From Geminocystis sp. NIES-3709 (GTDB taxonomy: Bacteria; Cyanobacteriota; Cyanobacteriia; Cyanobacteriales; Cyanobacteriaceae), in contig NZ_AP014821.1 of assembly GCF_001548115.1 (NCBI RefSeq), positions 2,669,262-2,733,261 of the forward strand: a stretch of 64,000 nucleotides of DNA, written 5' to 3'. Shown here one piece after another: positions 17,687 through 27,691 of the stretch (positions are counted from its first letter, which is position 1; each line of letters starts with the position of its first letter). Both the position numbers and the translations under genes were made by a program. Below the pieces are notes generated by a model that saw nothing but the letters and a program-made list of their open reading frames with translations, was not told the DNA's origin and made no database searches.

Positions 17687-19348
17687 ATGAAATCTCGTTC
17701 TAGCTTACCAAAAATCGTCATTATTGTCTTAGTGATTCTCCTCGCTGTGTTAAGTCTGTGGTTATCGACAGGAAGGTATCCTAATTACATCGCTAAAGGT
17801 GGAGTGAAAAATAATCCTCAAAGTATCGTATTCATTCCCAAACGATCGCCCTTAATGGTATCTTTATTAGTCAATCCTGATAAATTAGGGGTAATGGCGA
17901 ATTTACTACCTTCTAATGATGAACAAAAACGGGTTTTAAAATCGATCAAGCAATTAAGAACAAAATTACTAATCCAAGCTCAAGTGGACTCCTCAGAAGA
18001 TTTACAGACGTGGTTAGGAGAAGAAATTACTCTGGCAGTGACATCTTTAGATTATGATCACGATCGAGATAATGGTATTAAACCGGGATATTTGTTAGTC
18101 GTAAAAAACAAGTCTTCGGAATTAGCAAGGGAATTTTTACAGACTTATTACGGAAAACAGGCGGTTTCTAATAATGCACAACTAATTTTAGACGAGTATA
18201 AAGGAGTTAAATTAGTGTATCAAAAACCCTTGACACCTGACGTAAATATTAAGCAGATAGCCGCCGCAGTTGTTGGTGATTTCGTATTATTTGCCAACGA
18301 TATACAAGTGTTGAAAGAATCCATTAACAATTCTCAAGCAGTAGATCTTAATTTAGCTCATGATTTAGCATACCAAAAAGCGATCGAGTCTCTACCAAAA
18401 GAAAAAGTAAGTATTGCTTATCTTAATTTGCCATCAACTTCAGCATGGATTACCAATCAAGGAGAAGTCACAACCTCCTATGATAATCAAAGCCTAACGG
18501 TGTCATTAAGTCTCAATCCTCAAGGATTAGTTACTCATACCGCTTTATCTGGCATCACTGAAGAAAAAAACCAAACCCCCAAATTAACAACTCCTCCCCA
18601 AACTCTGGCTTATATTCCTGATGATAGTATTTTCTCAGTGGCAGGTTTTGATTTACAGGGATTTTGGCAGGAAATCATCGCAGAATTAGATAACAATAAC
18701 CCCTTACCTCAATTACTTTATCAAGGTATCCATCCTTTAGAAGAATCTTTGAATGTGAATTTTGCTGAAGATATTTTCCCTCAAGTTACGGGAGAGTATG
18801 GTTTATCTTTATCTATCAATGAGAAAACAAAACAATTAGATTGGTTATTTATTAATCAAAATTCCTTAACTGATACCTATAAATTGGATAACCTTGCTAA
18901 AGAAAGAGGCTTGAGTGTTGGCACACTACCTTTAAACAATAACACTATCACTGCATGGACAAAACTAATTACCACTTCTGATAATAATTTTTCACGGTTA
19001 GAAGCGGAAGTAAAAGGAGTACATACCAAGAAAGAATCTTACGAGATTTTAACAAACTCTGTTAATGTTTTGAATGGTATTTTAACCAACCCTACCAGTA
19101 ATTTACTAGAATCTCCTCAGTTTCGATCGAGTATTAAAGCCTTACCAACGGAAAATGATGGATATTTATATTTACAGTGGCAACCTTTAAAACCTTACCT
19201 TGTTCAAAAATTTCCCATCGTCAAGATTGCCGAATTAGGGTTTAAACCACTATTTGATAATTTACAATCTTTAACAATCGTAAGTGAAGGTGTGGAAAGT
19301 GGGGTAAGAAAAGGTACAATTTTCTTTAATTTATCTATTTCAAAGTAA
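17687..19348 (+). CDS. DUF3352 domain-containing membrane-anchored protein
   Basis: 553 residues, with one N-terminal membrane segment (VIIVLVILLAVLSLWLST, about 10-28). The rest is predicted outside the cytoplasm. The body from IVFIPKRSPLMVSLLVNPDK onward matches DUF3352, a cyanobacteria-centred family of unknown role. Internal symmetry is suggested by two IPKRSPLMVS / IPDDSIFSVAGF openings at about 49 and 310. The last 90 or so codons are duplicated at 21955-22229. Confidence 0.82.
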   Translation: MKSRSSLPKIVIIVLVILLAVLSLWLSTGRYPNYIAKGGVKNNPQSIVFIPKRSPLMVSLLVNPDKLGVMANLLPSNDEQKRVLKSIKQLRTKLLIQAQVDSSEDLQTWLGEEITLAVTSLDYDHDRDNGIKPGYLLVVKNKSSELAREFLQTYYGKQAVSNNAQLILDEYKGVKLVYQKPLTPDVNIKQIAAAVVGDFVLFANDIQVLKESINNSQAVDLNLAHDLAYQKAIESLPKEKVSIAYLNLPSTSAWITNQGEVTTSYDNQSLTVSLSLNPQGLVTHTALSGITEEKNQTPKLTTPPQTLAYIPDDSIFSVAGFDLQGFWQEIIAELDNNNPLPQLLYQGIHPLEESLNVNFAEDIFPQVTGEYGLSLSINEKTKQLDWLFINQNSLTDTYKLDNLAKERGLSVGTLPLNNNTITAWTKLITTSDNNFSRLEAEVKGVHTKKESYEILTNSVNVLNGILTNPTSNLLESPQFRSSIKALPTENDGYLYLQWQPLKPYLVQKFPIVKIAELGFKPLFDNLQSLTIVSEGVESGVRKGTIFFNLSISK

Positions 19349-19480
19349 GGTTTGATGAATACAGCCGTTTTCATTTCTATAGGTTTTTAGTTTAGTCTTA
19401 GCAGATGTGGCAAAAGAGTTTGAGTAAAATAAGAATATAAGACTTTTTTACTAACCTAACCGTTAAGAGTAACCTAAATC

Positions 19481-20452
19481 ATGGCTAACTTCAATTTTTC
19501 TATTATTTCTGCCGAACCCCTTAAACACTTCGGTATTTGTGACGCATCGGCGGCTGTACTTTGGGGGGAAGATCGTTTTTTTGTCGGTAACGATGAAGAT
19601 AATATACTAAGATTATATGATTCTCATCAGTCTGGTAAAGCAGTTGAAAGTGTGGATATCAATGAATATTTCTCTCCTCAAGATGACGAAGAAATTGATA
19701 TTGAAGGAGTGACAACCCTTGGTGACTTTTCCTATTGGATTACCTCCCATGGACGGAGCAAAAAAGGAAATTTTAAAGAAAAACGCCATCAATTATTTGC
19801 TGTTCAATTTTTTGATAATGATGCAATTTTGGGGGTTATAGGGCAACCTTATCAGAAATTGGTTTTACCCGATCTGTTAGAAAATTCTTTATTAAAACCA
19901 TTTGATCTTAAAAAAGCAGAAACAATTGTTCCGAAAGAAGGGGGGTTAAACATTGAAGGTTTAACAGCAACGCCAGAAGACGATTTGTTGATCGGTTTTC
20001 GTAGCCCTCTTGTTGGCGGCAAAGCTCTGTTAGTTCCCCTTAGAAATCCTTTAGAGTTGGTAACACAAAAAGAAGATGACATTAAAGCTCAATTTGGTGA
20101 GCCAATTTGTTTAGATTTAAATGGTTTAGGAATCCGTAGCATTGAGTATTGGTCAGTAATTCAAGCCTACGTTATTATTGCGGGTGAAGTGGGCGGGGGT
20201 GATCGCTTTGCCTTATATTTATGGTCTGGCAACCCTAACGAAAATCCTGAACTCATTGACTTAACTTTTCCTGTCGATTTTCGTCCAGAATCTGTTTTAT
20301 TTTATCCCCACCTCAGCGATCGCTTTCAAGTTTTAAGCGATGATGGCACAATTGTCCGAATTAATAATCAACAGTGTAAAGATGTTGATGGCAGTACTAA
20401 CACTGACGCAAAGTACTTTCGGAGTATTTGGATTAAAATTGAGCCAAGCTAG
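19481..20452 (+). CDS. DUF3616 domain-containing protein
   Basis: 323 residues, no signal peptide. It starts with a beta-rich ICDASAAVLWGEDRFFVGND. It contains DIEGVTTLGDFSYWITSHGR and GLNIEGLTATPEDDLLIGFR, the conserved EG blocks of DUF3616, which probably fold as a propeller. No enzymatic motif is seen. It lies 132 bases after the DUF3352 gene on the same strand and could be co-transcribed. Function unknown. Confidence 0.8.
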   Translation: MANFNFSIISAEPLKHFGICDASAAVLWGEDRFFVGNDEDNILRLYDSHQSGKAVESVDINEYFSPQDDEEIDIEGVTTLGDFSYWITSHGRSKKGNFKEKRHQLFAVQFFDNDAILGVIGQPYQKLVLPDLLENSLLKPFDLKKAETIVPKEGGLNIEGLTATPEDDLLIGFRSPLVGGKALLVPLRNPLELVTQKEDDIKAQFGEPICLDLNGLGIRSIEYWSVIQAYVIIAGEVGGGDRFALYLWSGNPNENPELIDLTFPVDFRPESVLFYPHLSDRFQVLSDDGTIVRINNQQCKDVDGSTNTDAKYFRSIWIKIEPS

Positions 20453-20570
20453 GGAAACAATTGAGAAAAAACAATATAATGTTAATACCTACAGTTGAAC
20501 CATCAATAATCCAAATATGATTAAATTTTGCCAGAGAAAAACTCTCTCTCTCAGGAAGTGGGTGAGAAGC

Positions 20571-21852
20571 CTGAGGGGGCGACAATGAAGCTAAAAAGAC
20601 TATGCTGTAAGGGATTGAACATGGTAATCTGGATAAAGATGAGATATTTTCAGTTTGTATATTAATAATAATAGAAAAAGATGTTTCAACTTCCCCAAGA
20701 TTATCAAGATAATTTTAAAAAGCAGTTTAATTTACCTCAATATTTAACTCTTTGTCTTTTAGTTAACTTACTCCAAAATCTTAAAACTGTTAGGTTAGAA
20801 GAAATGGCAAAACTTTTTCCTTATCCGATTAAATTAAGAAGTAGAATTAAAAAGTTACAAAGATTTCTAAGTCTGGAAAATTGGAAAATTGAAACTATCT
20901 GGTTTCCTATTTTAAAATCATGGATTATTAATAATTGGGAATCGAAAAAAGTTATCTATTTAGTAATTGATAGAACACAGTGGCAAAATATTAATATATT
21001 GATGGTAAGTTTAGTTTATAATCAAAGAGCTATTCCCATTTATTTTACATTACTAGATAAAAAAGGAAGCAGTAATTTATTAGAACAAAAACAAGTATTA
21101 GAACCGAGTATTAATTTATTAATTGAATATAAAATAATCGTTTTAGGAGATAGAGAATTTTGCTCTGTAGATTTAGCAAAGTGGTTATCACTAGAGAAAC
21201 AGGTTTATTTATCTCTACGTTTAAAAAAGAGCGAATATGTCGAATTAGAATCTGATATATGGTTTCGATTAAGTGAATTAGGTTTATGTCCTGGATTCTC
21301 TGTATATTATCGAGGAATAAAAGTTACAAAAACGAAGGGATTTTCAGGAATTAATTTAGCAGCAAAGTGGAAAAAAAATTATCGAAATAAATCTAGCAAA
21401 GAGCCATGGTTTATTCTCACAAATTTAGCAAGTATGTCGGAAACAATCTCCGCTTATTCCAAAAGAATGGGCATCGAAGAAATGTTTAGAGATTTGAAAT
21501 TAGGCGGTTATAATTTAGAGAGTACAAAAGTCAATAATGAACGACTAATTTCTTTAATTATACTAATAACGTTATCCTATAGTTATTCAACATTTATAGG
21601 AGAAGAAATTAAAAGAAAAGGAATAAGTGAATATCTAGTTCGTCCGACTGAAAAAGGTAGAAAATATAAAAGAAATAGTGATTTTTCTATTGGTTTAAAT
21701 GCCATAAAATGGCTAAGTGAAATCTGCTTTTTCCAAGAACAATTAGAGGAGTTAACCTCTTTATTTCCTCAGAAACACTCCTATTATCGTCAAGGTATGA
21801 GGGCTATTTCCCTTATCCAATCTGCATTATGAGTGCTTTGTCGTCCCCTCAG
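20571..21852 (+). mobile_element. IS4-family insertion sequence (1282 bp) with 9-bp target duplication
   Basis: The inverted ends are CTGAGGGGGCGACAA at the left and the complement of CTGAGGGGACGACAA at the right. GTGAGAAGC is repeated directly at 20562-20570 and 21853-21861. A 9-bp duplication fits IS4. The complete transposase and clean ends suggest a recent, possibly active insertion. Confidence 0.88.
20681..21832 (+). CDS. IS4-family transposase
   Basis: 383 residues, uninterrupted. The IS4 signature Y-(2)-R-(3)-E-(6)-K is exact in YSKRMGIEEMFRDLK, near 262-276. The first acidic block is YLVIDRTQW and the second VLGDREFCSVDLAKW. The N-terminal helical part (about 1-90) should bind the ends. 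The ATG lies 110 bases inside the left end. Confidence 0.93.
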   Translation: MFQLPQDYQDNFKKQFNLPQYLTLCLLVNLLQNLKTVRLEEMAKLFPYPIKLRSRIKKLQRFLSLENWKIETIWFPILKSWIINNWESKKVIYLVIDRTQWQNINILMVSLVYNQRAIPIYFTLLDKKGSSNLLEQKQVLEPSINLLIEYKIIVLGDREFCSVDLAKWLSLEKQVYLSLRLKKSEYVELESDIWFRLSELGLCPGFSVYYRGIKVTKTKGFSGINLAAKWKKNYRNKSSKEPWFILTNLASMSETISAYSKRMGIEEMFRDLKLGGYNLESTKVNNERLISLIILITLSYSYSTFIGEEIKRKGISEYLVRPTEKGRKYKRNSDFSIGLNAIKWLSEICFFQEQLEELTSLFPQKHSYYRQGMRAISLIQSAL

Positions 21853-21954
21853 GTGAGAAGCTCTTTTTTGCCATTTTTGTTTTAACTTCGGCAATAATTC
21901 TTTAAATACTTGTTCAAACAAAATTGATGGAAAAGTTACAAATCGGTCTTTTGA

Positions 21955-22229
21955 GTGGTATTTTAATCAACTCTACCAGTAATTTACTAGAATCTCCTCA
22001 GTTTCGATCGAGTATTAAAGCCTTACCAACGGAAAATGATGGATATTTATATTTACAGTGGCAACCTTTAAAACCTTACCTTGTTCAAAAATTTCCCATC
22101 GTCAAGATTGCCGAGTTAGGATTTAAACCACTATTTGATAATTTACAATCTTTAACAATCGTAAGTGAAGGTGTGGAAAGTGGGGTAAGAAAAGGTACAA
22201 TTTTCTTTAATTTATCCATTTCAAAGTAG
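21955..22229 (+). pseudogene. Duplicated 3' end of the DUF3352 gene
   Basis: The segment is almost identical to 19074-19348, the last 90 codons of the DUF3352 gene, with only a handful of base differences, including the stop codon. A short unrelated lead (MMEKLQIGLLSG) opens the frame at 21924. It is promoterless and lacks most of the domain, so it is unlikely to work. The copy abuts the nested transposase remnants, so transposition or its repair probably created it. Confidence 0.85.
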
Positions 22230-22264
22230 GGTTTCAACAATGTACAGTTGACAGTTGATAATTC

Positions 22265-22750
22265 TCAATTGGTAATATAGTTTCTTAGTCCACAACATGC
22301 ACTATAGGCAATGGCGATCGCATCAACGCTGTCATCAATGGGAAGGGAAGGTAAATCAAAAATTTGTTGTAACATTTCTCCCACTTCTTTTTTAGTGGCT
22401 TTACCATTACCTAAATGAGCTTTCCAACTGGCTTGATGTAAGAAAAAAGGGGTTAATTTTGCTTCTCGATAACACACTAAGTTAATTACTCCTAAAGCCT
22501 GTAAAACTCCTCCGGCGGCTTTTATTTGTCGGCTGAAAAAGGGCATTTCAATGGCGATCGCATCTGGTTGAAACTCTTTAATAATCGAAACGAAATCTGT
22601 TTCTAATTCCGCTAACCTTTCTCCAGTGGGCATCTTTTTATCAGTTTCAATAATGCCATAGTCAACAATACTGGGAATAATAGTTTCATCCCCTTCTAAT
22701 ATAGCCCAACCAACGATCGCTAATCCAGGATCAATTCCCAACCAAATCAT
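22265..22750 (-). CDS. ruvC: Holliday junction resolvase RuvC
   Basis: 161 residues. A nuclease that cuts four-way DNA junctions with RuvAB during recombination repair. The RNase H-like core starts WLGIDPGLAIVGWAI with the first catalytic Asp. The Glu lies in AIAIEMPFFSRQIK, and the C-terminal acidic pair in DDSVDAIAIAYSACC. Normal length. Monocistronic. Note FF in place of the commonly seen FFxxN after the Glu. Confidence 0.93.
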   Translation of the reverse strand: MIWLGIDPGLAIVGWAILEGDETIIPSIVDYGIIETDKKMPTGERLAELETDFVSIIKEFQPDAIAIEMPFFSRQIKAAGGVLQALGVINLVCYREAKLTPFFLHQASWKAHLGNGKATKKEVGEMLQQIFDLPSLPIDDSVDAIAIAYSACCGLRNYITN

Positions 22751-22787
22751 TTTTTAATTACCTGCTTAAAGCAAAATAGGTATTAGG

Positions 22788-22917
22788 TGTTCGGTTTTAG
22801 GTTAATTTTTGACTGGTTTTGATTAATGGATTTAATCTTGGTAAAATCAATTTAGATTTTTTTAATCAATTCTTTTACCTAATTCCTAATCTCTAATACT
22901 TAACACCTTTTATTGTA
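22788..22917. repeat. TTAGGTGTT/AACACCTAA-type short repeats
   Basis: The gltX upstream region holds GGTATTAGGTGTTCGG and, inverted about 100 bases later, CCTAATTCCTAATCTCTAAT followed by ACTTAACACCT. Similar heptamer-like strings occur before the GH13 gene (59628-59665) and before the CDF gene (2988-3012). They resemble the short tandem repeats known from cyanobacterial intergenic DNA. Confidence 0.5.
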
Positions 22918-23026
22918 CTAAATCAGTAGAGGTTAATTCATTCGATCGTGAAGTGTCGTTTTGTGATGGAGCATCTCTGATTAAGGTAAAATGGGAGATT
23001 GCAGAAAATTATTATAAAAATTAATC

Positions 23027-24466
23027 ATGGCCGTTAGAGTTAGAATTGCACCATCTCCCACAGGTAATTTACATATAGGTACAGCTCGTACCGCCGTATT
23101 TAATTGGCTATTTGCAAGACATCATCAAGGTACTTTTATATTAAGAGTTGAAGATACAGATTTAGAACGATCGAAATCCGAATATACAGATAATATTAAG
23201 TCTGGATTAAGTTGGTTAGGATTAAATTGGGATGAAGGGCCATTTTTTCAAACTCAGAGGTTAGATTTATACCGTCAAGCCATTCAAACTTTACTTGATA
23301 AAGGGTTAGCTTATCCCTGTTATTGCACTTCCGAAGAATTGGAAGCCATGAGAGAAACCCAAAAAGCAAATAATCAAGCACCTCGTTATGATAACCGTCA
23401 CCGTAATCTATCACCAGAAGAAATCAGTCAATTTGAAGCAGAAGGACGTAAACCGGTAATTAGGTTTAAAATTGAAGATAATCAACAGATCCTATGGCAC
23501 GACTTAATTAGAGGTACGGTGACATGGCAAGGTAGCGATTTAGGCGGAGACATGGTAATTGCCCGTACCCCCGATAAAGACAGTGATAATTTTGGACAAC
23601 CTTTGTACAACTTGGCGGTAGTGATAGATGATATTGACATGAATATTAGTCACGTGATTCGAGGAGAAGATCATATTGCTAATACAGCAAAACAGATTTT
23701 GTTATATCAAGCATTAGAGGCAAAAGTGCCAGAATTTGCTCATACTCCCTTAATTTTGAACTCTGAAGGCAAAAAACTTTCAAAACGTGATGGGGTGACA
23801 TCGATCGATGATTTCCGTAAAATGGGATTTACAGCACCAGCTTTAGTTAATTATATGACTCTGTTAGGATGGACTTCTCCTGATGCCGAGGAAATTTTTA
23901 CCTTAGAAGAAGCGGCAACGAAGTTTAGTTTAGAAAGGGTTAATAAGGCAGGGGCAAAATTTGATTGGGATAAACTAGATTGGTTGAATAGTCAATATTT
24001 ACATAAAATGTCCCCAGAGGAATTATTACCGTTGTTAACTCCTCATTGGCAAGAGGCAGGTTATCAATTCAATATTGACACTGAGAAGGATTGGTTATTA
24101 CAACTTACCAGTTTAATTACTCCGAGCTTAAATCGTCTGACGGATGCCGTCAAAGAAGCAGGGTTATTTTTTGCTGATGGTATCACTTTAACAGAAGAAG
24201 CTCAAGAATTTATGACTCAAGAAGGGGTTAAAGAAGTTTTAGAGGCAGTAATTAACGCCACAAAATCTGATTTGACTTTTCAGGAAGCCAATGATATTAT
24301 CAAACAAATTACTAAAGATCTAAAGGTTAAAAAGGGTTTAGTAATGCGATCGCTTCGAGTTGGTTTAACAGGAGAGTTACATGGCCCTGATTTAGTGCAA
24401 ACATGGTTATTGTTAAATCAAAAAGCTCTTGACAAAACAAGAATTTCCTCGATCGTCAATAATTAG
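23027..24466 (+). CDS. gltX: Glutamate--tRNA ligase
   Basis: 479 residues, charging tRNA-Glu. In cyanobacteria Glu-tRNA feeds both translation and tetrapyrrole (chlorophyll, bilin) synthesis through HemA. The class I signature [17 protein letters not shown] is at 5-21 and the KMSKS-type loop [11 protein letters not shown] near 250. A CYC segment with a downstream Cys-containing zinc-like region is seen near 97-99. The C-terminal helical anticodon domain is complete. ATG preceded by AT-rich DNA. Confidence 0.96.
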   Translation: MAVRVRIAPSPTGNLHIGTARTAVFNWLFARHHQGTFILRVEDTDLERSKSEYTDNIKSGLSWLGLNWDEGPFFQTQRLDLYRQAIQTLLDKGLAYPCYCTSEELEAMRETQKANNQAPRYDNRHRNLSPEEISQFEAEGRKPVIRFKIEDNQQILWHDLIRGTVTWQGSDLGGDMVIARTPDKDSDNFGQPLYNLAVVIDDIDMNISHVIRGEDHIANTAKQILLYQALEAKVPEFAHTPLILNSEGKKLSKRDGVTSIDDFRKMGFTAPALVNYMTLLGWTSPDAEEIFTLEEAATKFSLERVNKAGAKFDWDKLDWLNSQYLHKMSPEELLPLLTPHWQEAGYQFNIDTEKDWLLQLTSLITPSLNRLTDAVKEAGLFFADGITLTEEAQEFMTQEGVKEVLEAVINATKSDLTFQEANDIIKQITKDLKVKKGLVMRSLRVGLTGELHGPDLVQTWLLLNQKALDKTRISSIVNN

Positions 24467-24499
24467 GGTTTGCTGAAAAAGTTTTTTGGTGAGGGCTTC

Positions 24500-24541
24500 G
24501 ACAATGAACAATTGACAATGAACAATTGACAATGAACAATT
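24500..24541. repeat. Three tandem 14-bp repeats GACAATGAACAATT
   Basis: Three perfect copies in the 82-base gap between the convergent gltX and sdhA genes. Related CAATTGACAATTG-type strings lie at 61295-61322 and 22240-22262. Just before them, GGTTTGCTGAAAAAGT (24467 on) recurs almost identically at 36225-36240. Confidence 0.85.
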
Positions 24542-24547
24542 CGACCT

Positions 24548-26308
24548 TTAATAAACTCTTTCTTTAGGTTCAAACATAGTGATGGCAACGGGCATATAGT
24601 CAACGGCAACACCTTCACAAAAGTAAGAAGCTAAAGTATGTTGCAAAAAATTCTGATCATCTCTGGTGGGATAGTCTTCCCTTGAATGAGCTCCTCGACT
24701 TTCTTTTCTGTGAATAGCAGAGGTTAAAATCATTTCTCCTACAATCATAATATTTTGTAATTCTAAGGCTTCTATAACTTCAGTATTCCATTGTCTTTGT
24801 TTATCATCGAGAAAAATTTGGTCGTACTGGCTGATAAGTTCTCGAATTCGCTCTAATCCTTGCGTCATCACTTCCTCTGTACGGAATACCCCACAATGCT
24901 CTGTCATCGCATCTTGAAAGTTTTGTCTCAGGCTATTAATTCTGATATTGCCTTGTTGATTTAGTAAATCGTCAATGCGTTTTTCTGCGTGTGTTCGATA
25001 TTTTTTTTCATCAATATTTGGCATAGCTCGATCGATTACATAATTAGCGATCGCCCGTCCGACTCTACGGCCATAAACCACGCATTCCAAGAGAGAATTA
25101 CTACCAAGACGATTAGCACCATGTACCGAAACACAGGCACATTCTCCCGCCGCAAAAAAACCTTCCGTTAATTGATTAGCATTGATTCTGACTCTACCAT
25201 CGGTATTAACAGGAATCCCCCCCATACAATAATGCACTGTAGGGCGTACAGGCATAGGCTCATATACGGCATCCACACCAACTAAACGATGGGCTTCTTC
25301 CCAACAAAACGGTACACGGGACATGATTTTTTCCTTGCCCATATGGGTTAAATCTAAATGCACATATATCCCTCCAGCACTACCATCAGGATTTATACCT
25401 CGTCCTGCTCGTATTTCAGTCACGATCGCTCTTGAAGTAATATCTCTAGGGGCTAACTCCATTTGTTTCGGGGCGTAACGTTCCATAAATCTTTCCCCAT
25501 CACTATTGCGTAAATAAGCACCTTCTCCTCTTACAGCTTCGGAAATTAATACCCCAACAGGATATAAACCCGTAGGATGAAACTGGACAAATTCCATATC
25601 TTCTAAGGGTAAACCAGCCATTGCCGTCATTGCTAAACCATCCCCACTGGAGGCATAATCATTAGAAGTTGTGTTAAAAACTCTACCATAACCTCCTGTC
25701 GCAAACATTACAGCTTTCGATCGAACTACCTCTAAATGCCCATCATTGATGTTAAACATTACTACCCCTTTCGCCTGTTTTATCAGAGAATGTGATTCCT
25801 CCTTACTAAAGGAATCTTCAAGGATTAACTGCATTACATACCATTCTTCATAGATTTTGACGTTATTTCGGCGTAAATTGTTAACTAATTCATGTAGGAT
25901 AGCATGACCTGTTTTATCCGCAGCGTAACAAGTCCGCTTGTGGGAATGTCCTCCGAAAGCCCGTTGAGCAATTCTACCATCTTCTAAACGGGAAAATAAT
26001 ACTCCTAAATGTTCTAATTCGATGATTACTTCAGGTGCTTCTCTCGTTAAAAATTCCACCGCATCTTGATCAGCTAAATAGTCTGAACCCTTTACAGTAT
26101 CAAAGGCGTGGGCTTTCCAATCATCGTTAGGATCTACATTTTGTAAACTAGCCGCAATACCACCTTGGGCGGCCACAGAATGCGATCGAATAGGGTGAGT
26201 TTTTGCCACCAATCCCACATCAAGACGAGGATTTTGTGTTTTAATTTCCAGTGCCGCACGACATCCTGCTAAACCACCACCAATAATGATTACATCATGT
26301 TCTAACAT
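24548..26308 (-). CDS. sdhA: Succinate dehydrogenase / fumarate reductase flavoprotein subunit
   Basis: 586 residues. It oxidises succinate to fumarate and passes electrons to the quinone pool of the thylakoid membrane. The FAD-binding Rossmann motif is IIIGGGLAGCRAALE at 6-20. RSHSVAAQGGIAAS carries the His that binds FAD covalently in this family. The substrate-site segments QFHPTGLYPVG and the catalytic Arg region DITSRAIVTEIRAGRG are present, followed by HGANRLGSNSLLE. The iron-sulfur subunit is not adjacent, as is usual in cyanobacteria. Confidence 0.93.
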   Translation of the reverse strand: MLEHDVIIIGGGLAGCRAALEIKTQNPRLDVGLVAKTHPIRSHSVAAQGGIAASLQNVDPNDDWKAHAFDTVKGSDYLADQDAVEFLTREAPEVIIELEHLGVLFSRLEDGRIAQRAFGGHSHKRTCYAADKTGHAILHELVNNLRRNNVKIYEEWYVMQLILEDSFSKEESHSLIKQAKGVVMFNINDGHLEVVRSKAVMFATGGYGRVFNTTSNDYASSGDGLAMTAMAGLPLEDMEFVQFHPTGLYPVGVLISEAVRGEGAYLRNSDGERFMERYAPKQMELAPRDITSRAIVTEIRAGRGINPDGSAGGIYVHLDLTHMGKEKIMSRVPFCWEEAHRLVGVDAVYEPMPVRPTVHYCMGGIPVNTDGRVRINANQLTEGFFAAGECACVSVHGANRLGSNSLLECVVYGRRVGRAIANYVIDRAMPNIDEKKYRTHAEKRIDDLLNQQGNIRINSLRQNFQDAMTEHCGVFRTEEVMTQGLERIRELISQYDQIFLDDKQRQWNTEVIEALELQNIMIVGEMILTSAIHRKESRGAHSREDYPTRDDQNFLQHTLASYFCEGVAVDYMPVAITMFEPKERVY

Positions 26309-26458
26309 TTTTCTTTCTTACCCGTTAACAATACCTATCGTTTTATTATCCATTATTTACTTTTGTTCAAAGTGTTATGTTTATAAAGTTTTATTAAAAG
26401 TATCAATAATCTATCTTTTTAAAATCCCTATATTGTTTGTGTTTTTTTGTAACTAAAA

Positions 26459-27490
26459 TTATTTACTAATTTGCCAATGGTCAAAAATATCTTTAATTAA
26501 AATTTCTTTAATGAGGATTTGAGTAATAATTATTAAAGGAAAGGCTAAAAAAAGTCCTAATAAACCGAAAAAACTAGCAAAAATAACTTGTCCAATTATC
26601 ACATTTGCTGGAATTAATACTACTCTATTTTTTCTGAATTTAGGAATAATTACTTTATCGATTAGATGATAGATTCCAATGTAAATTATTAAAATTATCC
26701 ATGATTTCCAATCTGAATATAAAAAAGCGATCGCCATGGGAGAAATTACACTGGTAACAGAGCCAAGATAAGGAATAAATGCTAAAAAGGCGGCTAAAAA
26801 GGCTTGGGCAGAAACTAAGGGAATATGAAGAATTAATAATGTTAAAAAAGTTAGGATAAAGACGCAAAATATTTTAATAAATGTATCGGCTAACCATTCT
26901 TCTAATTCTATTTTTGTTAGCATTAAAATTTTATTAATTCTCGATCGATAAAATGCTGGAAATAGACGGACGAATCCCTCTTTATAGGGTAAAGGATCAA
27001 CTAAAATCATTAAGGTCAAAGCTAGTAATAATAATCCACTTAATAAAGCACCAAAAACGCCTGATATTACTATCACACCTCTTTTCAATAAATCATTCAG
27101 TAATGGTTGTAAATTCAATAAAATTTGTTTTAAATCGGGAAAAGAATTAATCCATTCAGAAGAAAGATTATATTTGAATCGATCGACTTCTAAAATTAAC
27201 TTTTGAATTCCCAAAGGAACAAGATTATATAAATCCTGAAATTGAACTAAAAGTGAGGGAATAACTATCACAATAAAAAAAGCAATTATCCCTAATAAAG
27301 TTGCGATGGCTAATAAAACGGCATAACCCCTTTTCAAACCAAAACTAGCTAACTTTTTAACGAGAATATTTAAAATTAAAGCGAAAACAACTGCTGTAAA
27401 AACTAATAAAAGTATTTGCCTTATTTGCCAAATAATATAGACAAAAATTATTACTAAACTAAAACTAATCCATTTAGCAAAATCCATCAT
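26459..27490 (-). CDS. AI-2E family (TqsA/YdiK-like) membrane transporter
   Basis: 343 residues with about seven membrane helices: a hydrophobic pair at the start, a central loop domain, and a C-terminal block with FLAAFLAFIPYLGSVTSVIS and IPKFRKNRVVLIPANVIIGQ. The PYLG-type motif is typical of the family. Members export diverse small molecules or act in ion tolerance; the AI-2 name should not be taken as the substrate. The start overlaps nothing, and a small membrane protein lies 9 bases upstream on the same strand. Confidence 0.85.
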   Translation of the reverse strand: MMDFAKWISFSLVIIFVYIIWQIRQILLLVFTAVVFALILNILVKKLASFGLKRGYAVLLAIATLLGIIAFFIVIVIPSLLVQFQDLYNLVPLGIQKLILEVDRFKYNLSSEWINSFPDLKQILLNLQPLLNDLLKRGVIVISGVFGALLSGLLLLALTLMILVDPLPYKEGFVRLFPAFYRSRINKILMLTKIELEEWLADTFIKIFCVFILTFLTLLILHIPLVSAQAFLAAFLAFIPYLGSVTSVISPMAIAFLYSDWKSWIILIIYIGIYHLIDKVIIPKFRKNRVVLIPANVIIGQVIFASFFGLLGLFLAFPLIIITQILIKEILIKDIFDHWQISK

Positions 27491-27499
27491 TAGTTTATC

Positions 27500-27691
27500 C
27501 TAAGAATTAATAGTATTTTTCTGTCTGATTAATAATATTATAAAAATAATAATTACAGGAGAAAATATTATAACAGGAGCGAGATAAGTTTCTGATTGAA
27601 TTAAAAAATTATCTAAACCATGCTTAATTAAAATAGAAATTATAGTGGATAATAATAAAACCTTACCCAAAAAAATAATTTGATTAATCAT
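27500..27691 (-). CDS. Small two-helix membrane protein, operon partner of the AI-2E transporter
   Basis: 63 residues with two hydrophobic stretches (IIFLGKVLLLSTIISILI and APVIIFSPVIIIFIILLI) and a short basic tail (RQKNTINS). It ends 9 bases before the transporter ATG, so co-transcription is likely. No family recognised. AT-rich DNA favours chance hydrophobic frames, so support is moderate. Confidence 0.5.
   Translation of the reverse strand: MINQIIFLGKVLLLSTIISILIKHGLDNFLIQSETYLAPVIIFSPVIIIFIILLIRQKNTINS

Larger units (their letters stand above)
20490..21940 (-). pseudogene. Older IS4-type transposase remnant, interrupted by the IS4 element
   Basis: Removing 20571-21852 and one 9-bp target copy joins a minus-strand frame reading FEQVFKELLPKLKQKWQKRA and then FNHIWIIDGSTVG. 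The (I)xDGST block with an upstream helical segment is typical of the first DDE block of IS4-type transposases. Both ends are lost: it degenerates near 20490 and stops near the duplicated DUF3352 tail. This shows nested insertion, the old element first and the new one later. Confidence 0.6.
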
